Positions 47,345 to 59,912 of a stretch of 64,000 nt of DNA are shown here, in pieces (within the stretch, counting starts at the first letter, position 1; every line of letters starts with the position of its first letter). The notes beneath the pieces were generated by a model. The model ran no database searches. It saw only the letters and a list, made by a program, of their open reading frames with translations, and was not told the origin of the DNA. Where the stretch lies: positions 839,143 through 903,142 of the forward strand of contig JAODUP010000321.1 of the NCBI GenBank assembly GCA_025642065.1. Direction: 5' to 3'. This DNA is from Paralvinella palmiformis. Taxonomy: Eukaryota > Annelida > Polychaeta > Terebellida > Alvinellidae. Position numbers and translations under genes: made by a program.

Positions 47345-47441
47345 ATGATCGACAATATGTTATTTCTGTTTATTATCGTCCAATCTTATCTTGTGACCTC
47401 ATGTGATATAGAGTTCTGGATTAAACCAATATTTGATGGAA
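47345..47441 (+). CDS. Candidate signal-peptide first exon, unrecognised
   Basis: ATG at 47345 opens MIDNMLFLFIIVQSYLVTSC, a good signal-peptide pattern ending in a small/Cys cleavage region. DIEFWIKPIFDG follows, then an excellent donor (gga-a|gtgagt) at 47442. Read through, the frame stops three codons later. This is the usual look of a first exon of a secreted protein, but no second exon could be identified downstream and the product is unknown. Confidence 0.25.
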
Positions 47442-47449
47442 GTGAGTGA

Positions 47450-50400
47450 TAACTGGCTCATTTATATAATGGTTGACTCTGTGAATATTAATATTGAGGA
47501 ACGCGGTTTCTGTTTGTTTGTTTTCTATTAACCAAATCACATAGAAAGATTGTTGTCACAAAACATACTCATATTGGTTATAATAAACAGATCAATCAGC
47601 ATAAATGTATTTATCCCTCATTATTTCATACATTATAACAGAAGGAGCATGTTTCCCTTGCAGCGACTCATATCTTAGCAAAAAATCATGATTTATACAT
47701 CCAAAGTGGATGAATATCCTCCACATCTCATTGTTCTTGTACTTAAAGGCGGACCCGTGGGCGAGCTCTAATCTCCAGCTAGTTACATGTTGATAGTACC
47801 TGTCACTCACATCTTATAGTATGACAAGGTAATTGTTTAGTTATTTTCATATGATTGGCACGCTACCTGTCTGATGATATAACACATTAAATAACTCATC
47901 TGGTAAGACAACAAAGACGAGCTAATCGCGGTTTATTTAAATTAAAAATCAACAGATCAAATTCTTCCAGGATTAGTTTCAAGAATGTGTCATATTTTAC
48001 TATTTTAATTATATCATATTTATAATAAAGCAAATTCCCAGCTTCGTATGGTTCTATAGTTTATCTGCCCTTTTTATTTTAATTTTTAATTTTTTAAGCT
48101 GCTCTGAGAACCACATAACGTCAAGTAAACAGTATCTTTCCGTAATATTGCCCATGCTGATATAATGTACTTTCAAGATCATCCGTTGTCTCTCCGAAAT
48201 GATGACGATATTGTAGAACAGTGCGACATAATTATGTCACATTAATTCCAGTAAATAATACCTCTGTGTACATTTTAGAGTTGAAGCTATGAGCCATTTG
48301 GTCCCCAAAACGTTTAGCTTCATACCGCATTTGTTAGTGCAATATATGGTAGATAAAGTTGGAGGATTGAAATCCAGTGGTGTCCGGGGGTATGGGATAG
48401 TTAATCTACAATACAATATATATTCCAGGGAAGATATGCTACACAATGTATTAACTCTAAGTATATTCATCTCTGATAGATCGCTTTATATAACATCATA
48501 TATTTTCTTGTTCCTTTATCTTTGGGCGGCATGACTATTTGTATATATAGAGCCTCAAGTACGTCGTGTTATTCTATGTATTGCTGGGATAGTGGTGATA
48601 TATGAGAGCACCCTGTTGATATTGTTTTACATAAATAACTTGTTCATACATTACAGTAACTTTTCTTTTAGGTCTAGTTCGTTTTCTAAGTGCACATAAC
48701 TAATACTTTCCTATAACACTACTCACAAACAAATACATTTAACTCTAATACTAATTGATTTAGCATTGAACTAACATTCAACTATCCATATCTTACCATT
48801 TTCTGTGAATAACGTCTACATGCCGACGACTAAGGTTAACAAACCCAGTTCTTCCGACCTTGTGATATTCATCATCTGAAAATATTATAAATACAACAAT
48901 ATAGATTAAACGAATACCTGATACATACACATGACAGTCGATCAGCTGTTTTTATCAACAAATGTAAATAAATAAAACTCTTATAATATACCATTATGGG
49001 ATTGTCTCTTGTAATATAATTGTTTGCTAACGGTTTTGATATCCTCTCTACTTTTGGTCTGTCACTTTATTCAATACGTGTATTAGGTTTTGACGGTGTG
49101 TAGTGTAGGATACCAAGTTGTCAGCTATTGGTTGAACCAACTACTCCGATCCGCCCATACAGATTAATGATCCTGAAGTGCAGTATATATCTGTATTCAC
49201 TGTGCTTCGGTTCATTTAGCATTGACAGAGTGAAGTATATCCATGTGATTTAGCGCTCTGCATTATTCCAAGATTTCAAAGACTGCGGAATTAGATAAGT
49301 TGTCACAAATGGTATTGCAGGAAAGTAATCAAAGCTTTGTGGAATACTTGGCAGAAAATGGGATTGATGGCTGACCAAGGATATTTAGACAGAAATGGTT
49401 TTATATGTACTGGTAATAGATAACATTCTAGTAATGACAATTAAACAGCTGGCACAGGGGCGTTTATTTGAGATATTGTTACATAAGATGGCTCTGAGTA
49501 GTAGTACCCAAGGAACTGTGGCTGAGTAGATCATAACGCGTGACGTCACTATAGAACCTATAGCCATCAGTGACACTAAAATATCTCCGGATAATGTCAC
49601 GTAATCAATTTCTACAGGCCGTAAACATGGATTATCTACGTAGACAATGAGATAATCCACATTGGCCAGTGTACTTCAACAGCTCATCAAGTGATGACAT
49701 GTGTATGTAAGATATAGGCTGTACTATTAAATATATTAAGAGAGGTGACTTAAATCCATTAATATATTTAGCAGGTAACAATCTGATTATCTGTATATAC
49801 TGTAGCTAACTTTGTTTAACCTCCAAGTTGTAACACTAATGAATAGATTTTGGCGTGAAGTGAAGAAGTGAAGTATTTAAAACAGGGTCACGCAATCCAA
49901 AACTTGAAATGTTAAACCAAATTCATTGGACTGCACCTAGATCCCGCATTATTGTAAAATTATTACTGGAAGCTAAATTGGGTTTAGAGATAGTAGCTCA
50001 GTATTTTTCTGATAACATAAAGATAGCATCATTGGCTTAGAGATATGTGTGTGGTCCTCAGTATTGTTGTATGACCGGGAATACAGGTTAGTACAGGTAA
50101 CATACCACCTATCATGGGGTGGTGATGTGCCTCATTTAGTAACTGTACACTTGATGCTTAGACAGGAAAAGAGTGTGACTAAAATGTCATCTGACAAATA
50201 TGGAAAACTTATTTATCAATTTTGAAAACAGTCCAAACATTATCAAACATTATCCGAACAGTATCCATGTAATTTATATATAATGATGCTCGAAAATGTA
50301 CCCATGGCACATATTGCAGGTTCCAACATGTATACAACAATTTCAATGGTCTCCAGCCACGGTCAGAACACCTACAATAGCATATATTCCATTCTAAGCC

Positions 50401-50830
50401 TATATTTATGTGTCATGAAGTGTTAAACAAGATCAATTAGAGATTTCCTGATCTCATATATTTTACAATTGAAGTTGAAATTAGCAGATGATGTTGATAC
50501 ATATTTCACACTGGTTTCAGTATTTCTGGCTCTGTTAATACTCTTGTAAATATAAATAGCCAGTCAAGCTGTTTAAGTACAAAACATAATTATATTTATA
50601 TAAATACAAATATCAGCTTACATTATAAGATACATTACGCAAAATTAAACCAGGATTTTATTGTTGTAAGATTGTTTTAAAATATGCTTTCAGATCAACA
50701 GGTATAAAACAATCAGACTATCAACTATCACAGGTGCTACTGATATAACATGCATGGTAGATGGCGATAGGAGCTACCAAAGCCCCAACAATATTATAAA
50801 CATGAATATATAAGGTTACAAAATTGCAAT
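47450..50830. other. No gene recognised in 3.4 kb
   Basis: Minus-strand open frames at 47592-47810 (contains NNEMWRIFIHFGCI) and 49385-49660 (hydrophobic, 91 codons), and overlapping frames at 48237-48534, were read on both strands. None matches a family I know, and none has paired splice sites I trust. Confidence 0.4.
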
Positions 50831-50839
50831 GTAGTTGAC

Positions 50840-51480
50840 TTATTGCAGGAATGGCAGTTATTCAGACATCAACAACGAGTATCACGTAAACGATTACAAA
50901 GATTAACAGATAAATCTAAATTATTCTTTGGCCGCCTTACGTTAGCCCTTTGATAACGCTATGTAAATTAATCAGTTTTATGAAAATGTTCTTTGATGGA
51001 TATTAGTAATGAAAGTATTTCCAGGAAGAAGTATATTTCATACACTTCAGATTAATGCGGTTCATGTTGATGCTTCCAAACAAGGTTCTGATTATGTAAA
51101 TCAAAATGACATGACATATCAAGATCGGCATAATGACATACCAGAGATAGAAAGCGTTCATATAAATTATAATGAGTCAATTTCTGCAGTCTTATCTGCC
51201 CGTCGTTGGGTATCTTTTTGGCTAAATTCAGTGGTATTATATTGTACTGATAATGTAACCGCCACGTCAAGTATTATTAAAGGGGAAACAAAAAGTTTAG
51301 AAATAATGCCATGGGTGAGTTAATTATATATATATTCTGTGAGGGTTAACTATGATATTCAGTTACGGTTTGTTTATTGCATCCTATGCCGAAATCTAGT
51401 AACTATTTCCATCTTTAGCTAGGGCTGATATTGGAGAAGTCTTTAGATGAGGAGTTAGCACGTTATCGACAGAAAGCTTT
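50840..51480 (+). pseudogene. RT-RNase H fragment of a DIRS/YR-type or Gypsy-like retroelement
   Basis: About 50840-50960 reads LLQEWQLFRHQQRVSRKR and LQRLTDKSK, the linker after the RT (usually LQ.LAGKLNW). 51009-51310 is RNase H-like: AVHVDASKQGSDY (TDAS motif), IPEIESVHINYNESISAVL (HIN.KE, with Lys changed to Asn), SARRWVSFWLN, and YCTDNVTATSSIIKGETK (DN.TA...INKG). At about 51440-51500 LDEELARYRQKAFDVSF resembles the start of the tyrosine-recombinase domain that follows in YR elements of marine invertebrates. That suggests a DIRS/Crypton-like retroelement rather than Gypsy. Non-functional. Confidence 0.65.
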
Positions 51481-51554
51481 TGATGTATCTTTTTAAAAGT
51501 CTTATTCATCAATTCATAATTAATATTAAAATAAAATATTCTCTTGTCTCAGTG

Positions 51555-51750
51555 TCACAAATTAACCTTTGTGGTACACGATACAGAGACAGAAATCAGA
51601 CAGTTGCAGTTAACCCTATTCCTACAGGATGTGCTGATAAGATAGTTATTAAATCCTTATTTTGGGCTGTTTTTCTAATATCCACAAACGCTTCCCTTGG
51701 AATAATTACAAATGAAGTTAGATATTGTCACAACTACTATATTAAAAACT
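51555..51750 (+). pseudogene. L2-like LINE RT fragment
   Basis: TRYRDRNQTVAVNPIPTG followed about 20 residues later by FWAVFLISTNASLGIITNEV parallels SYLEQRSQRVSVQGILSD ... LVFTMYTRPLGIISQQ of the copy at 19696-20442. The spacing is right but identity is low. Confidence 0.45.
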
Positions 51751-51759
51751 AATTGTAAA

Positions 51760-52975
51760 TAAGACTATTCTTATAGGAATAGTCTGGTTAATTAGTCCAC
51801 ACGATAGACACAAGTTATGATAGTTACACAACTGTTAATTAATCCCCAGTATTATCATAGACATAGATCTCCACACATATAGCAATTAATAACAATCAGT
51901 TTTCTACAATGCCATAATAAAATATTACAAATGCCATTTCTCAAACTTTTATTTGCCCATCACGTTTTACTCATGAACTCATAATAACCAGCTAAGTATA
52001 TATAATCTATATAATTACATCTAAGCTAGTGTTATCACACACCTATGGCTGTGTACCAACTTCTCACATATTTGACAGTTGTTGAAATATAATAAATAAA
52101 CTGTAATATTCAATCAAACAATAAACAAAGTCAGTCCATTGCTAACGAACATATAATAAATTGCAAAGTTCATTGCATAAAATAGCCTTTCAAATTATGG
52201 GGCACACGAACAATATATGTTCAATCACTTTCACTCCCTGACACTATGTCATCATCATATGCCACATCATTCTATTCAGTTTTACTATCGGATGAGGTGA
52301 TATCATCACTAGTTGACAATCTGTGATCTTCTAGAGTTACACTGACAGGAATCAATGCCCTTGGAATCACATAGGGTGGAGTCAAGTCTGAAGCACACAG
52401 TCGGGTCAACATAGATGAACCAATGAAATATCCTTTGAGTCCAGTACCATGCCGTCTCTGCACTGTTGATGCTTATATGGCAAAAAGGGACAAATTTAAA
52501 GGCATGCAGTTCCTGGTGAAAGGTTGTTAATGATGCTCTTCTACCAGATGATGCAAACAGCTAGGTGGCCACCAGGAATTAAATAACATCAGGCTAAATC
52601 ATATAGCATAAACTAAACAGCATAAGGAAGGCTTAAAGCCCATGAGTAAGTATCTACTCAAAATATGGCAGAAATGTAATTTTATGTGGTTTCAATGACA
52701 ACCATTTTGAATTCCAAGTTAACTAAGAGTCATTCTCACAAATATGGGTCTAGACACCAAGATCTCATCTTTATCTATCCTACAAGCCAAGTTTTAGGCC
52801 AAAACCTAATTTCGCAAATTTCACCCAGACCATTTTGAAAATGATGTTACACAAGTTGTCCATCCGAATTTGGTGATAGTGGCATCCATTTATCATATTG
52901 TGAGAGGTCTCAGTAACAATACAAATAGGTCTCATACGTTCCTGGAGGGGGGGGGTGCACGGGGGCGGCCAATCA
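51760..52975. other. No gene recognised
   Basis: The minus-strand frame 52272-52463 (starts QRRHGTGLKGYFIGSS) is unassigned. A G-rich run (ggaggggggggg) lies at about 52943-52955 next to gggggcggcc. Confidence 0.4.
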
Positions 52976-52979
52976 GGCC

Positions 52980-53170
52980 CACGTACTATATTTCTAGATT
53001 GAAGCAGATGTTCACCGTATTAGGTAACATTCTTGAATATTTTCAATCCTATGTCTCCAGAGAGTGTTTGTTTGTAGTATTTTGCATGTTCTTGTTCCTT
53101 TGGTTTTCACAATGTACACAAATCCTCTTGGGATAATTACACTTCGTTATGACTTTATATATCACTTAAG
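52980..53170 (+). pseudogene. L2-like LINE RT fragment
   Basis: SRLKQMFTVLGNILEYFQSY, then after a frameshift LVPLVFTMYTNPLGIITLRY. These align with SRLKDMFGLSGRVLEWFRSY ... LGRLVFTMYTRPLGIISQQY of the element at 19-21 kb. The segment between is shortened. The two fragments at 51.6 and 53.0 kb cover the same RT section, so they come from two separate insertions. Confidence 0.7.
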
Positions 53171-53174
53171 TATA

Positions 53175-53505
53175 GTATTTGAGGAAACATTATATCCTCA
53201 ATATTTGAGCTGTTGATTTGTTTTGTATGTTAGTTTTGAGCTTTTGATGATTTCATTTTGTAGAAGTTAGACATGAATTATTACAAACACATATATAACG
53301 ATTTGTGAAATTTATATAAAACAAAATAATACTAACCTCAGACAATCAAATGTTGTAAAGCTGTCAACTTAAAGACTGTTGGATTGATAAATCGAACATT
53401 GATGATCCTGCGTTAGATCTCTCTGTCTGTCTCTCTCACTTTATGTCTCTCTGTACCCCCCCCCCTCCTCTCTCCGTCTGTCTCTCTGCCTGGATATTGA
53501 AGTTA
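53175..53505. other. No gene; C/T-rich lead-in
   Basis: Anonymous AT-rich DNA, turning into ctctctgtctgtctctct-type low-complexity sequence with a C run at about 53456-53464. Confidence 0.5.
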
Positions 53506-53511
53506 TAGTCA

Positions 53512-54275
53512 GTTCGTTATGCTTCGGTTTCTATATCTCTGTCCGTCTCTGTTTCTATATCTCTGTCCGTCTCTGTTTCTATATCTCTGTCCGTCTCTGT
53601 TTCTATATCTCTGTCCGTCTCTGTTTCTATATCTCTGTCCGTCTCTGTTTCTATATCTCTGTCCGTCTCTGTTTCTATATATCTGTCCGTCTCTGTTTCG
53701 ATATATCTGTCCGTCTCTGTTTCTATATCTCTATCCGTCTCTGTTTCTATATCTCTGTCCGTCTCTGTTTCTATATCTCTGTCCGTCTCTGTTTCTATAT
53801 CTCTGTCCGTCTCTGTTTCTATATCTCTGTCCGTCTCTGTTTCTATATATCTGTCCGTCTCTGTTTCTATATCTCTGTCCGTCTCTGTTTCTATATCTCT
53901 GTCCGTTCGTTTATACTTCGGTTTCTATATCTCTGTCCGTCTCTGTTTCTATATCTCTGTCCGTCTCTGTTTCTATATCTCTGTCCGTCTCTGTTTCTAT
54001 ATCTCTGTCCGTCTCTGTTTCTATATCTCTGTCCGTCTCTGTTTCTATATATCTGTCCGTCTCTGTTTCTATATCTCTGTCCGTCTCTGTTTCTATATCT
54101 CTGTCCGTCTCTGTTTCTATATCTCTGTCCGTCTCTGTTTCTATATCTCTGTCCGTCTCTGTTTCTATATATCTGTCCGTCTCTGTTTCTATATCTCTGT
54201 CCGTCTCTGTTTCTATATCTCTGTCCGTCTCTGTTTCTATATCTCTGTCCGTCTCTGTTTCTATATCTCTGTCCG
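53512..54275 (+). repeat. 24-bp minisatellite, two super-blocks
   Basis: About 31 copies of tctgtttctatatctctgtc plus cgtc, with occasional tatatatctg and one tctctatccg variant. A distinctive leader (gttcgttatgcttcggtttc at 53513, gttcgtttatacttcggttt at about 53906) occurs twice, dividing the array into blocks of about 390 and 370 bp. The unit is a multiple of three, which explains the 257-codon open frame; it is not a gene. Confidence 0.95.
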
Positions 54276-54299
54276 TCTGTCTGTCCGTCTGACCGTCAG

Positions 54300-54790
54300 T
54301 TTGGTAATTTTCTGTTCTTCTCTCCGTCCGTTTATTTGTCTCTGCGTCTATTTTCTTAATTCATTTCCATCCAACACAATCAGACTACATCCTGTGTAGT
54401 GACAGTTGCCATTTATTATGTCAACTATTTCTCGATTATTTTAATACTTGTAATCTTAACACAATTTACGTTATCTGTTTGCATGTAATTATTGACTCAT
54501 CTCTTGGTCTAAGCTAAGTCCGTGACATTTACTGAGCCGCATCTTAATGTAATGTAAGATAGCAGAATTAAAATGTCAGTTTGTTTTAGCTCGTCGATTT
54601 GTTTGCAGCAAAATATCACGATATATCCGTGTGCGTTTTCTTTGTAATCTTTATTTTGTTATCAAATAAAAATCTACGTATTATTATTATTATATTTATG
54701 GCTGAAATAAATTAGCCTTTCTCAATAAGAAATGGATAATAGTTTTATATATTTGTGTAGATTGATAAGATCAGAAGCACAACGTTTCTA
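54300..54790. other. No gene recognised
   Basis: Anonymous AT-rich DNA. Confidence 0.4.
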
Positions 54791-54794
54791 ACGT

Positions 54795-55070
54795 GAGTCA
54801 GGAACAATTTCTCACTCAAGATGTGACATTAAGCAGGTGAATTGTAAATAAATAATGTTCTTATTTAAGATAAATAACGGCCGCTAAGAACCATTATTTA
54901 CAACATAAAGACGGGTTGGATAGGCTTACATTAAGGTATGAGGATAAATACTTATTTTTCAATATTTGTTCATATATGATGACTATGATAAATATTCTCT
55001 ATACCATCTAATAGAGTTACCTGGCCAGTGAATCACTTAATCAACTATCCAGTCAATTAAAGTTTGAGCT
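54795..55070 (+). repeat. Dispersed repeat J, copy 2
   Basis: gtgacattaagcaggtgaat, gtaaataaataatg, taagataaataacggcc, ataaagacgggttggatagg, cattaaggtatgagga and ctaatagagttacctgg parallel copy 1 at 25345-25640, without its internal duplication. Confidence 0.6.
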
Positions 55071-55191
55071 AATTACTGAATAAGTTGTAATATTTTGTAA
55101 TATTATTATAATATGTGTTATATTTCTTTTGTCTGAAGTGTTTTGCATGTTGTCTTTATACGGCTAATAAGGACACTTTGTTGATTGCTGT

Positions 55192-55193
<2 letters not shown>

Positions 55194-55247
<54 letters not shown>

Positions 55248-55312
55248 TATTATTATTATCATCATCATTATCTTAATCATCATTATTTATTATTATTATC
55301 ACTATCATTATT
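55194..55312 (+). repeat. (ATT)n microsatellite and degenerate ATT/ATC continuation
   Basis: About 18 ATT units are followed by imperfect ATTATC/ATCATC words. No LINE 3' tail motif precedes it. Confidence 0.9.
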
Positions 55313-55319
55313 TTCGTTG

Positions 55320-57635
55320 TTATTGGAAATTTACAAAGCTTGCGAAATATGTTATCTTAGTTTTCATATCATATAATTAATGCAATTGAGCTGATTGGTT
55401 TTCGGTGTTGATTAAAACGCAGCATTAACCAAATTAATGATTTTCATACATAATTAGATCATTCCCATACACCTATTAATATATTATAATGCTAAAGGGA
55501 AACAAAATATAATATAAGAGTTTTACTTATTGCTGATAAAAATAATAGCTCACCGAAATATACGACTCATTAGTACTCCAGCTGGCCATTACATCATACT
55601 GTATCCAACCTATACACCACGATACATACATTTTATGTGGGTTCACAATATTTGTACACCAACTATAATTCTATAACTCATCTGTATGTTCTATTGTATA
55701 GGAATCTGTATTTACCGATGAACACTAAGTTGACATTGACCCTTCAGGTGTCGGTGCCGATTCTCATCACGAGGCCTTTACTGTACGTCATATCACATTA
55801 TACAGAAACCTCGAAGTTGGTGTAGATTAATGCTAGCTTTGTTTACATTGGTATCAATATGTGTCAGTGTTTATACATACAATTATATTAGGTTCAGTGA
55901 AATTGTGTCTTATTCAGAAGGCTCTTGTCAAAAATAAGAAGGTTGAGTATTTATTTGCCTGTCTGTAGATAATCGATAAACGGGTTGTAGTAGAAGTAGT
56001 CTGGTAATGTAAAATAAGGCTTACACTTCAAGAGCACAACCTTATAAAATGAATGATCAAGTTGTTAATGTTTTATTGAGACCTTTTACAGCTCTAAATG
56101 TATTATCTTGTAGTAGTCTGTTTAGAACACAGCACGAAGACAAAGGAAGCTAATAACCTATGTCTTCCATATATAAAGCTTTTAACTGCTGACGGGTATT
56201 AAAGACTAGTTAGCCTGATGTGGGTTTAATGTTGCTACTGAACTAGGCCAAATAAATACCATTGACTAATATAACTATTGTTATATCTACTTTGATATAA
56301 AACGCTTAGTGTAAGTCTTCGTTCAGCTTTTGGGATGAACATTTCCCTCTTTCTTCAAATATTCCCATAAACGTAGTAACCTGCAAATATGTAGCAAAGT
56401 GATTCTTATAAATTTCAGGCAGCAAGTACACGTCTTTGTCAGGTAATTCTCAAAACTAGATCGCTGAGTGAATTTCCCTAAAGAACACTCAGTTTTGATT
56501 TCTGTAGTTAGACAGATTATCGGTTAATATACATAAAACTGTAACCGATACATAGATTCATGAATTATGATTTTCGCTAATTTCAATAATTGAACAATTT
56601 CTTAAGTTTGACATCATTAAGATATAATATTCTTCTTATCTCATCAGACAACTGACACTACAGACTACTATCTACTACAGTATATACACAATCGCCATAT
56701 GAATTGAATAACTATACTGAGAGACCTGAACATTGGTTATTACTCTTATCTTGAATATGCAGTCTGCCAAATGTTTTTGGTTTAAATAAAATTCGGTTGA
56801 TATATTCATATTTTCGAGTATTTGGTCTAATCGAGGCTGTGTTAGTTTGAATTTGGTGATCATTATTAACTGTAACATTAGCCTATGCCATATGATAAAA
56901 TGAATCCGCCAATTGAGAATAAACGAAAGACAAATCTACAAGTATAATATTGGCATAAGTTATTATTTAAAAGTATGTATTGTTCTTCACAGTATAATAA
57001 TATTGATTTTCAGGCCTTAAGTATAGTTTCAATTTTTTTTATTAATTTCCTTGCTGAGACAAAAGGACAACGTTTTCCATTGATAACTACTGCGTTACTT
57101 TATCATGTTTAATCTCTCTCCCACTGGATGAGATTACATACTACGATCATTATTTATTAAACAATAAATATATACACAATCTGCAAATGAGAATTCAACA
57201 CATTTGTTGTTGGTTATTCTATTCTGGATCTAAAAATAAATAAATACACCGACAGGAGAAATAACCTAATAATGTTGATAACAACAAATGCATGTTATAA
57301 CTTATTTAAGTTAATAACACAATGTTAATAACAAAAATAATAATAATGTTTTGTTTGAGTCATGGTTAGACGCGATAGTTGAATATATTCTGTTATCATT
57401 ACCAAAAGACTAATATAATTATTATTAGTCTAAATACTGATAAACAAGAAAACTCTTACATAAACAATTCTTACTTAATCTAACATTATTTATGCTAAGC
57501 AAAAATAAGAGCAATAAGACTGTAATACAACTGATAATTCTGTATTAAGTTTACATGATGAGACAGTTCAAAAAAAGACACACGTCTGAATTCATAAAGC
57601 CCGTACCTCAGTGTCAGTATCTTTGTAAATATACC
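55320..57635. other. No gene recognised in 2.3 kb
   Basis: AT-rich. Open frames 55637-55825 and 56675-56878 are unassigned. Confidence 0.45.
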
Positions 57636-57929
57636 ATAGTAAATAGGTCGTATGGAGGTATCGTAGTACCTCAGGTGTTGCAATACCTCAGGGAGTTTGA
57701 CGCCCCTACTTTGCAGAGTTGTAAACCACTACCTTGTGGTACAGGTTTCTGAAAGAACCAAAGGCTAAGGGAGCAAACCCTAACCAGAAAACCATGTCAC
57801 TATGGCAGCATCAAGGGCGGTTGATGTATGGAACTCCCAACATCTCGTCGACCAGTCACTGTTGGAACAAATAATTTGTGCCTGTCTTGATATCTTCTTG
57901 CCGATGAGAGGCCACTATTTGTTCTGAGA

Positions 57930-58560
57930 GAAATTGCCGCTAGTAACTCGCAAAAGGACTCTCCTAGACCGAGAAGGAAGACGTACGGCACTAGAAGCTG
58001 CTTTATGTGAAAGAACGATCTCAGAGTAAGATAGTCTCAACGGCTTGCAATAATCATTCTTCTGGAGTGGCAAAACCGAAGGAGAAAGAAGGGAGGCCGG
58101 AGTAGGGCCTGCTATCAAAAAGGATATAGTCACAAAGCTGACAGATATGCCACGGCCAGTAAGTAATAGAATCATGACGATGAGACTACCTCTGAGAAAG
58201 GACAACTTTGCTACAATTGTCATCTTGTATGCTCCAACAATGACAAATCCAGATGAAAACAAGGAGCCGTTCTACAAGCAGCTGGCAGGTGTAGCCAGTG
58301 GCATCCCTCGTACAGATAAGCTACTGCTGATTGGATATTTAGATGGGAGGATAGGATGAGAATATGACAAGTGGCCCTTGGTCATGTACAAACATGTGAT
58401 TGGGAAATGCAACTCCAGTGGCGTGCTTCTACTGGCTCTGTGCTCTGACGTCGAATTGATAGCGACGAACACCATGTTCAAGCAGAAGGATTAACGCAAG
58501 GCCACTAGGATGCATCCTCGTTCTTATGATCATAAGAGACTAAGCCCACCAGAGAGTGTT
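57930..58560 (+). pseudogene. Endonuclease domain of the 57.9-60.6 kb LINE
   Basis: Pieces are RTLLDREGRRTALEAAL; a deletion; FFWSGKTEGERREAGVG; ITKLTDMPRPVSNRIMTMRL-like (here VTKLTDMPRPVSNRIMT); FATIVILYAPTMTNPDENKE; FYKQLAGVASGIPRTDKLLL; and IGYLDGRIG, where the catalytic GDFNARVG motif is degenerate. A stop and then HVIGKCNSSGVLLL and LIATNTMFKQ follow, up to MHPRS. Several stops, so inactive. Confidence 0.82.
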
Positions 58561-58599
58561 GGAAACAGGAGCACACATCCGCTACTGCAGCATATAAAG

Positions 58600-59505
58600 A
58601 TACCCGAAGACTGCTGCAGATAGCTTGTGACAGAAACAACATGAAGGGCTTCTACAATGGACTGAAGGAAGTGTGGGGACCCAAAACGAAAGGGCTTGTT
58701 CATCTGAAATCAACAGATGAAATGGAGACCTTCTCTGACAGCAAGAGGGTTGTGGCAAGATAGGGTGAACACTTCTAAAACCTACTCAACATCCCTGGTG
58801 ACATATATCACGAAGGTCTGGACAACATCCCACAGCGCATTACTAAGATAAGCCTCGATGAGATTCCAACCATGGATGAGATGGCCAGAACAATCGCCAG
58901 CCTGAAAGATGGCAAATTTCCTGGAGGAGATGGAATTCCTGCAGAAGTATGTAAGCACGGAGGAGACAATTTGTTCAGCAGACTGCACTAACTAATCGCC
59001 AGCATGGAAGAATGCCAGCATTGTAACCATCTACAAGAAAGGTGATCTATGGGAACTGTGGGAACTATAGGGGAATCTCTCTTCTTTCCATAGCAATAAG
59101 ATATTCGCCACAATCCTCCTCAACAGACTATCTACCCACATAACACCAGAAGTAGTTACGAAGACACAATGAGGCTTCAGAGGAAATCGGAGCACCGTGG
59201 ATATGATATTTTGTCTCCGACAGCTACAAGAAAAGTGCATTGAGCAGGACCGACCACTGTACATAGTATTTGTCGACTTAAGTAAGGGGTTCAATACAGT
59301 TGGGAGGATCTGAAGTTCACAAGAATCATCGATGCACTACATACCGGAATGATGGTGAATGTTAGTGATGGGGAGAAGTCTCGGAATCGTTCAGTGTCAC
59401 AAATGGGGTCAAGCAAGGTTGTGTACTGGTCCTCACGCTCTTCTCCATCTTCCTATCAGCAATGCTCGATGAGGCTTTCTGAGACATGGGGGATGGCGTA
59501 CACTT
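58600..59505 (+). pseudogene. RT domain (N-terminal two-thirds) of the same LINE
   Basis: NMKGFYNGLKEVWGPKTKG, LVHLKSTDEMETFSDSKR, PGDIYHEGLDNIPQRITK, SLKDGKFPGGDGIPAEVCKH, YRGISLLSIA, FRGNRSTVDMIF-like (here frameshifted), IVFVDLSKGFNTV and SFSVTNGVKQGCVL with LFSIFLSAMLDEAF. Frames shift at least four times. Confidence 0.82.
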
Positions 59506-59509
59506 CAGA

Positions 59510-59912
59510 GCTAAGACCAAGACTAAGACCAAGACTAGGACCAAGACTAAGACCAAGACTAAGACCAAGACTAAGACCAAGACTAAGATCAAGACTAAGA
59601 TCAAGACTAAGACCAAGACTAAGACTAAGACCAAGACCAAGACTAAGACCAAGACTAAGACCAAGACTAAGACCAAGACTAAGACCAAGACCAAGACTAA
59701 GACCAAGACTAAGACCAAGACTAAGATCAAGACTAAGATCAAGACTAAGACTAAGACCAAGACTAAGACCAAGACCAATACTAAGACTAAGACCCAGACT
59801 AAGACCAAGACTAAGACTAAGACTAAGACCAAGACTAAGACCAAGACCAATACTAAGACTAAGACCAAGACTAAGACCAAGACTAAGACCAAGACTAAGA
59901 CTAAGACCAAGA
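59510..59912 (+). repeat. Hexamer-based minisatellite inside the LINE RT gene
   Basis: About 67 aagac(c/t) hexamers, mostly alternating aagact aagacc, with aagatc and aatact variants. It starts exactly at the RT codons for RAKTK (the family normally has a single AKTK-like stretch here) and ends at gagctgctattcgcagatga, which encodes ELLFADD, the catalytic box. The variant pattern repeats at a longer period of roughly 130 bp. Long Arg-Pro, Leu-Val and Lys-Thr frames on both strands are artefacts of the period of six. Confidence 0.95.

Noticed and set aside
49385..49660. 91-codon hydrophobic minus frame, possible membrane protein
   Set aside because: No recognisable family, no splice sites and no conserved motif; a chance frame is more likely.
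53519..54292. 257-codon open frame on plus
   Set aside because: It lies wholly in a 24-bp minisatellite; since the unit is divisible by three, frames stay open without coding.
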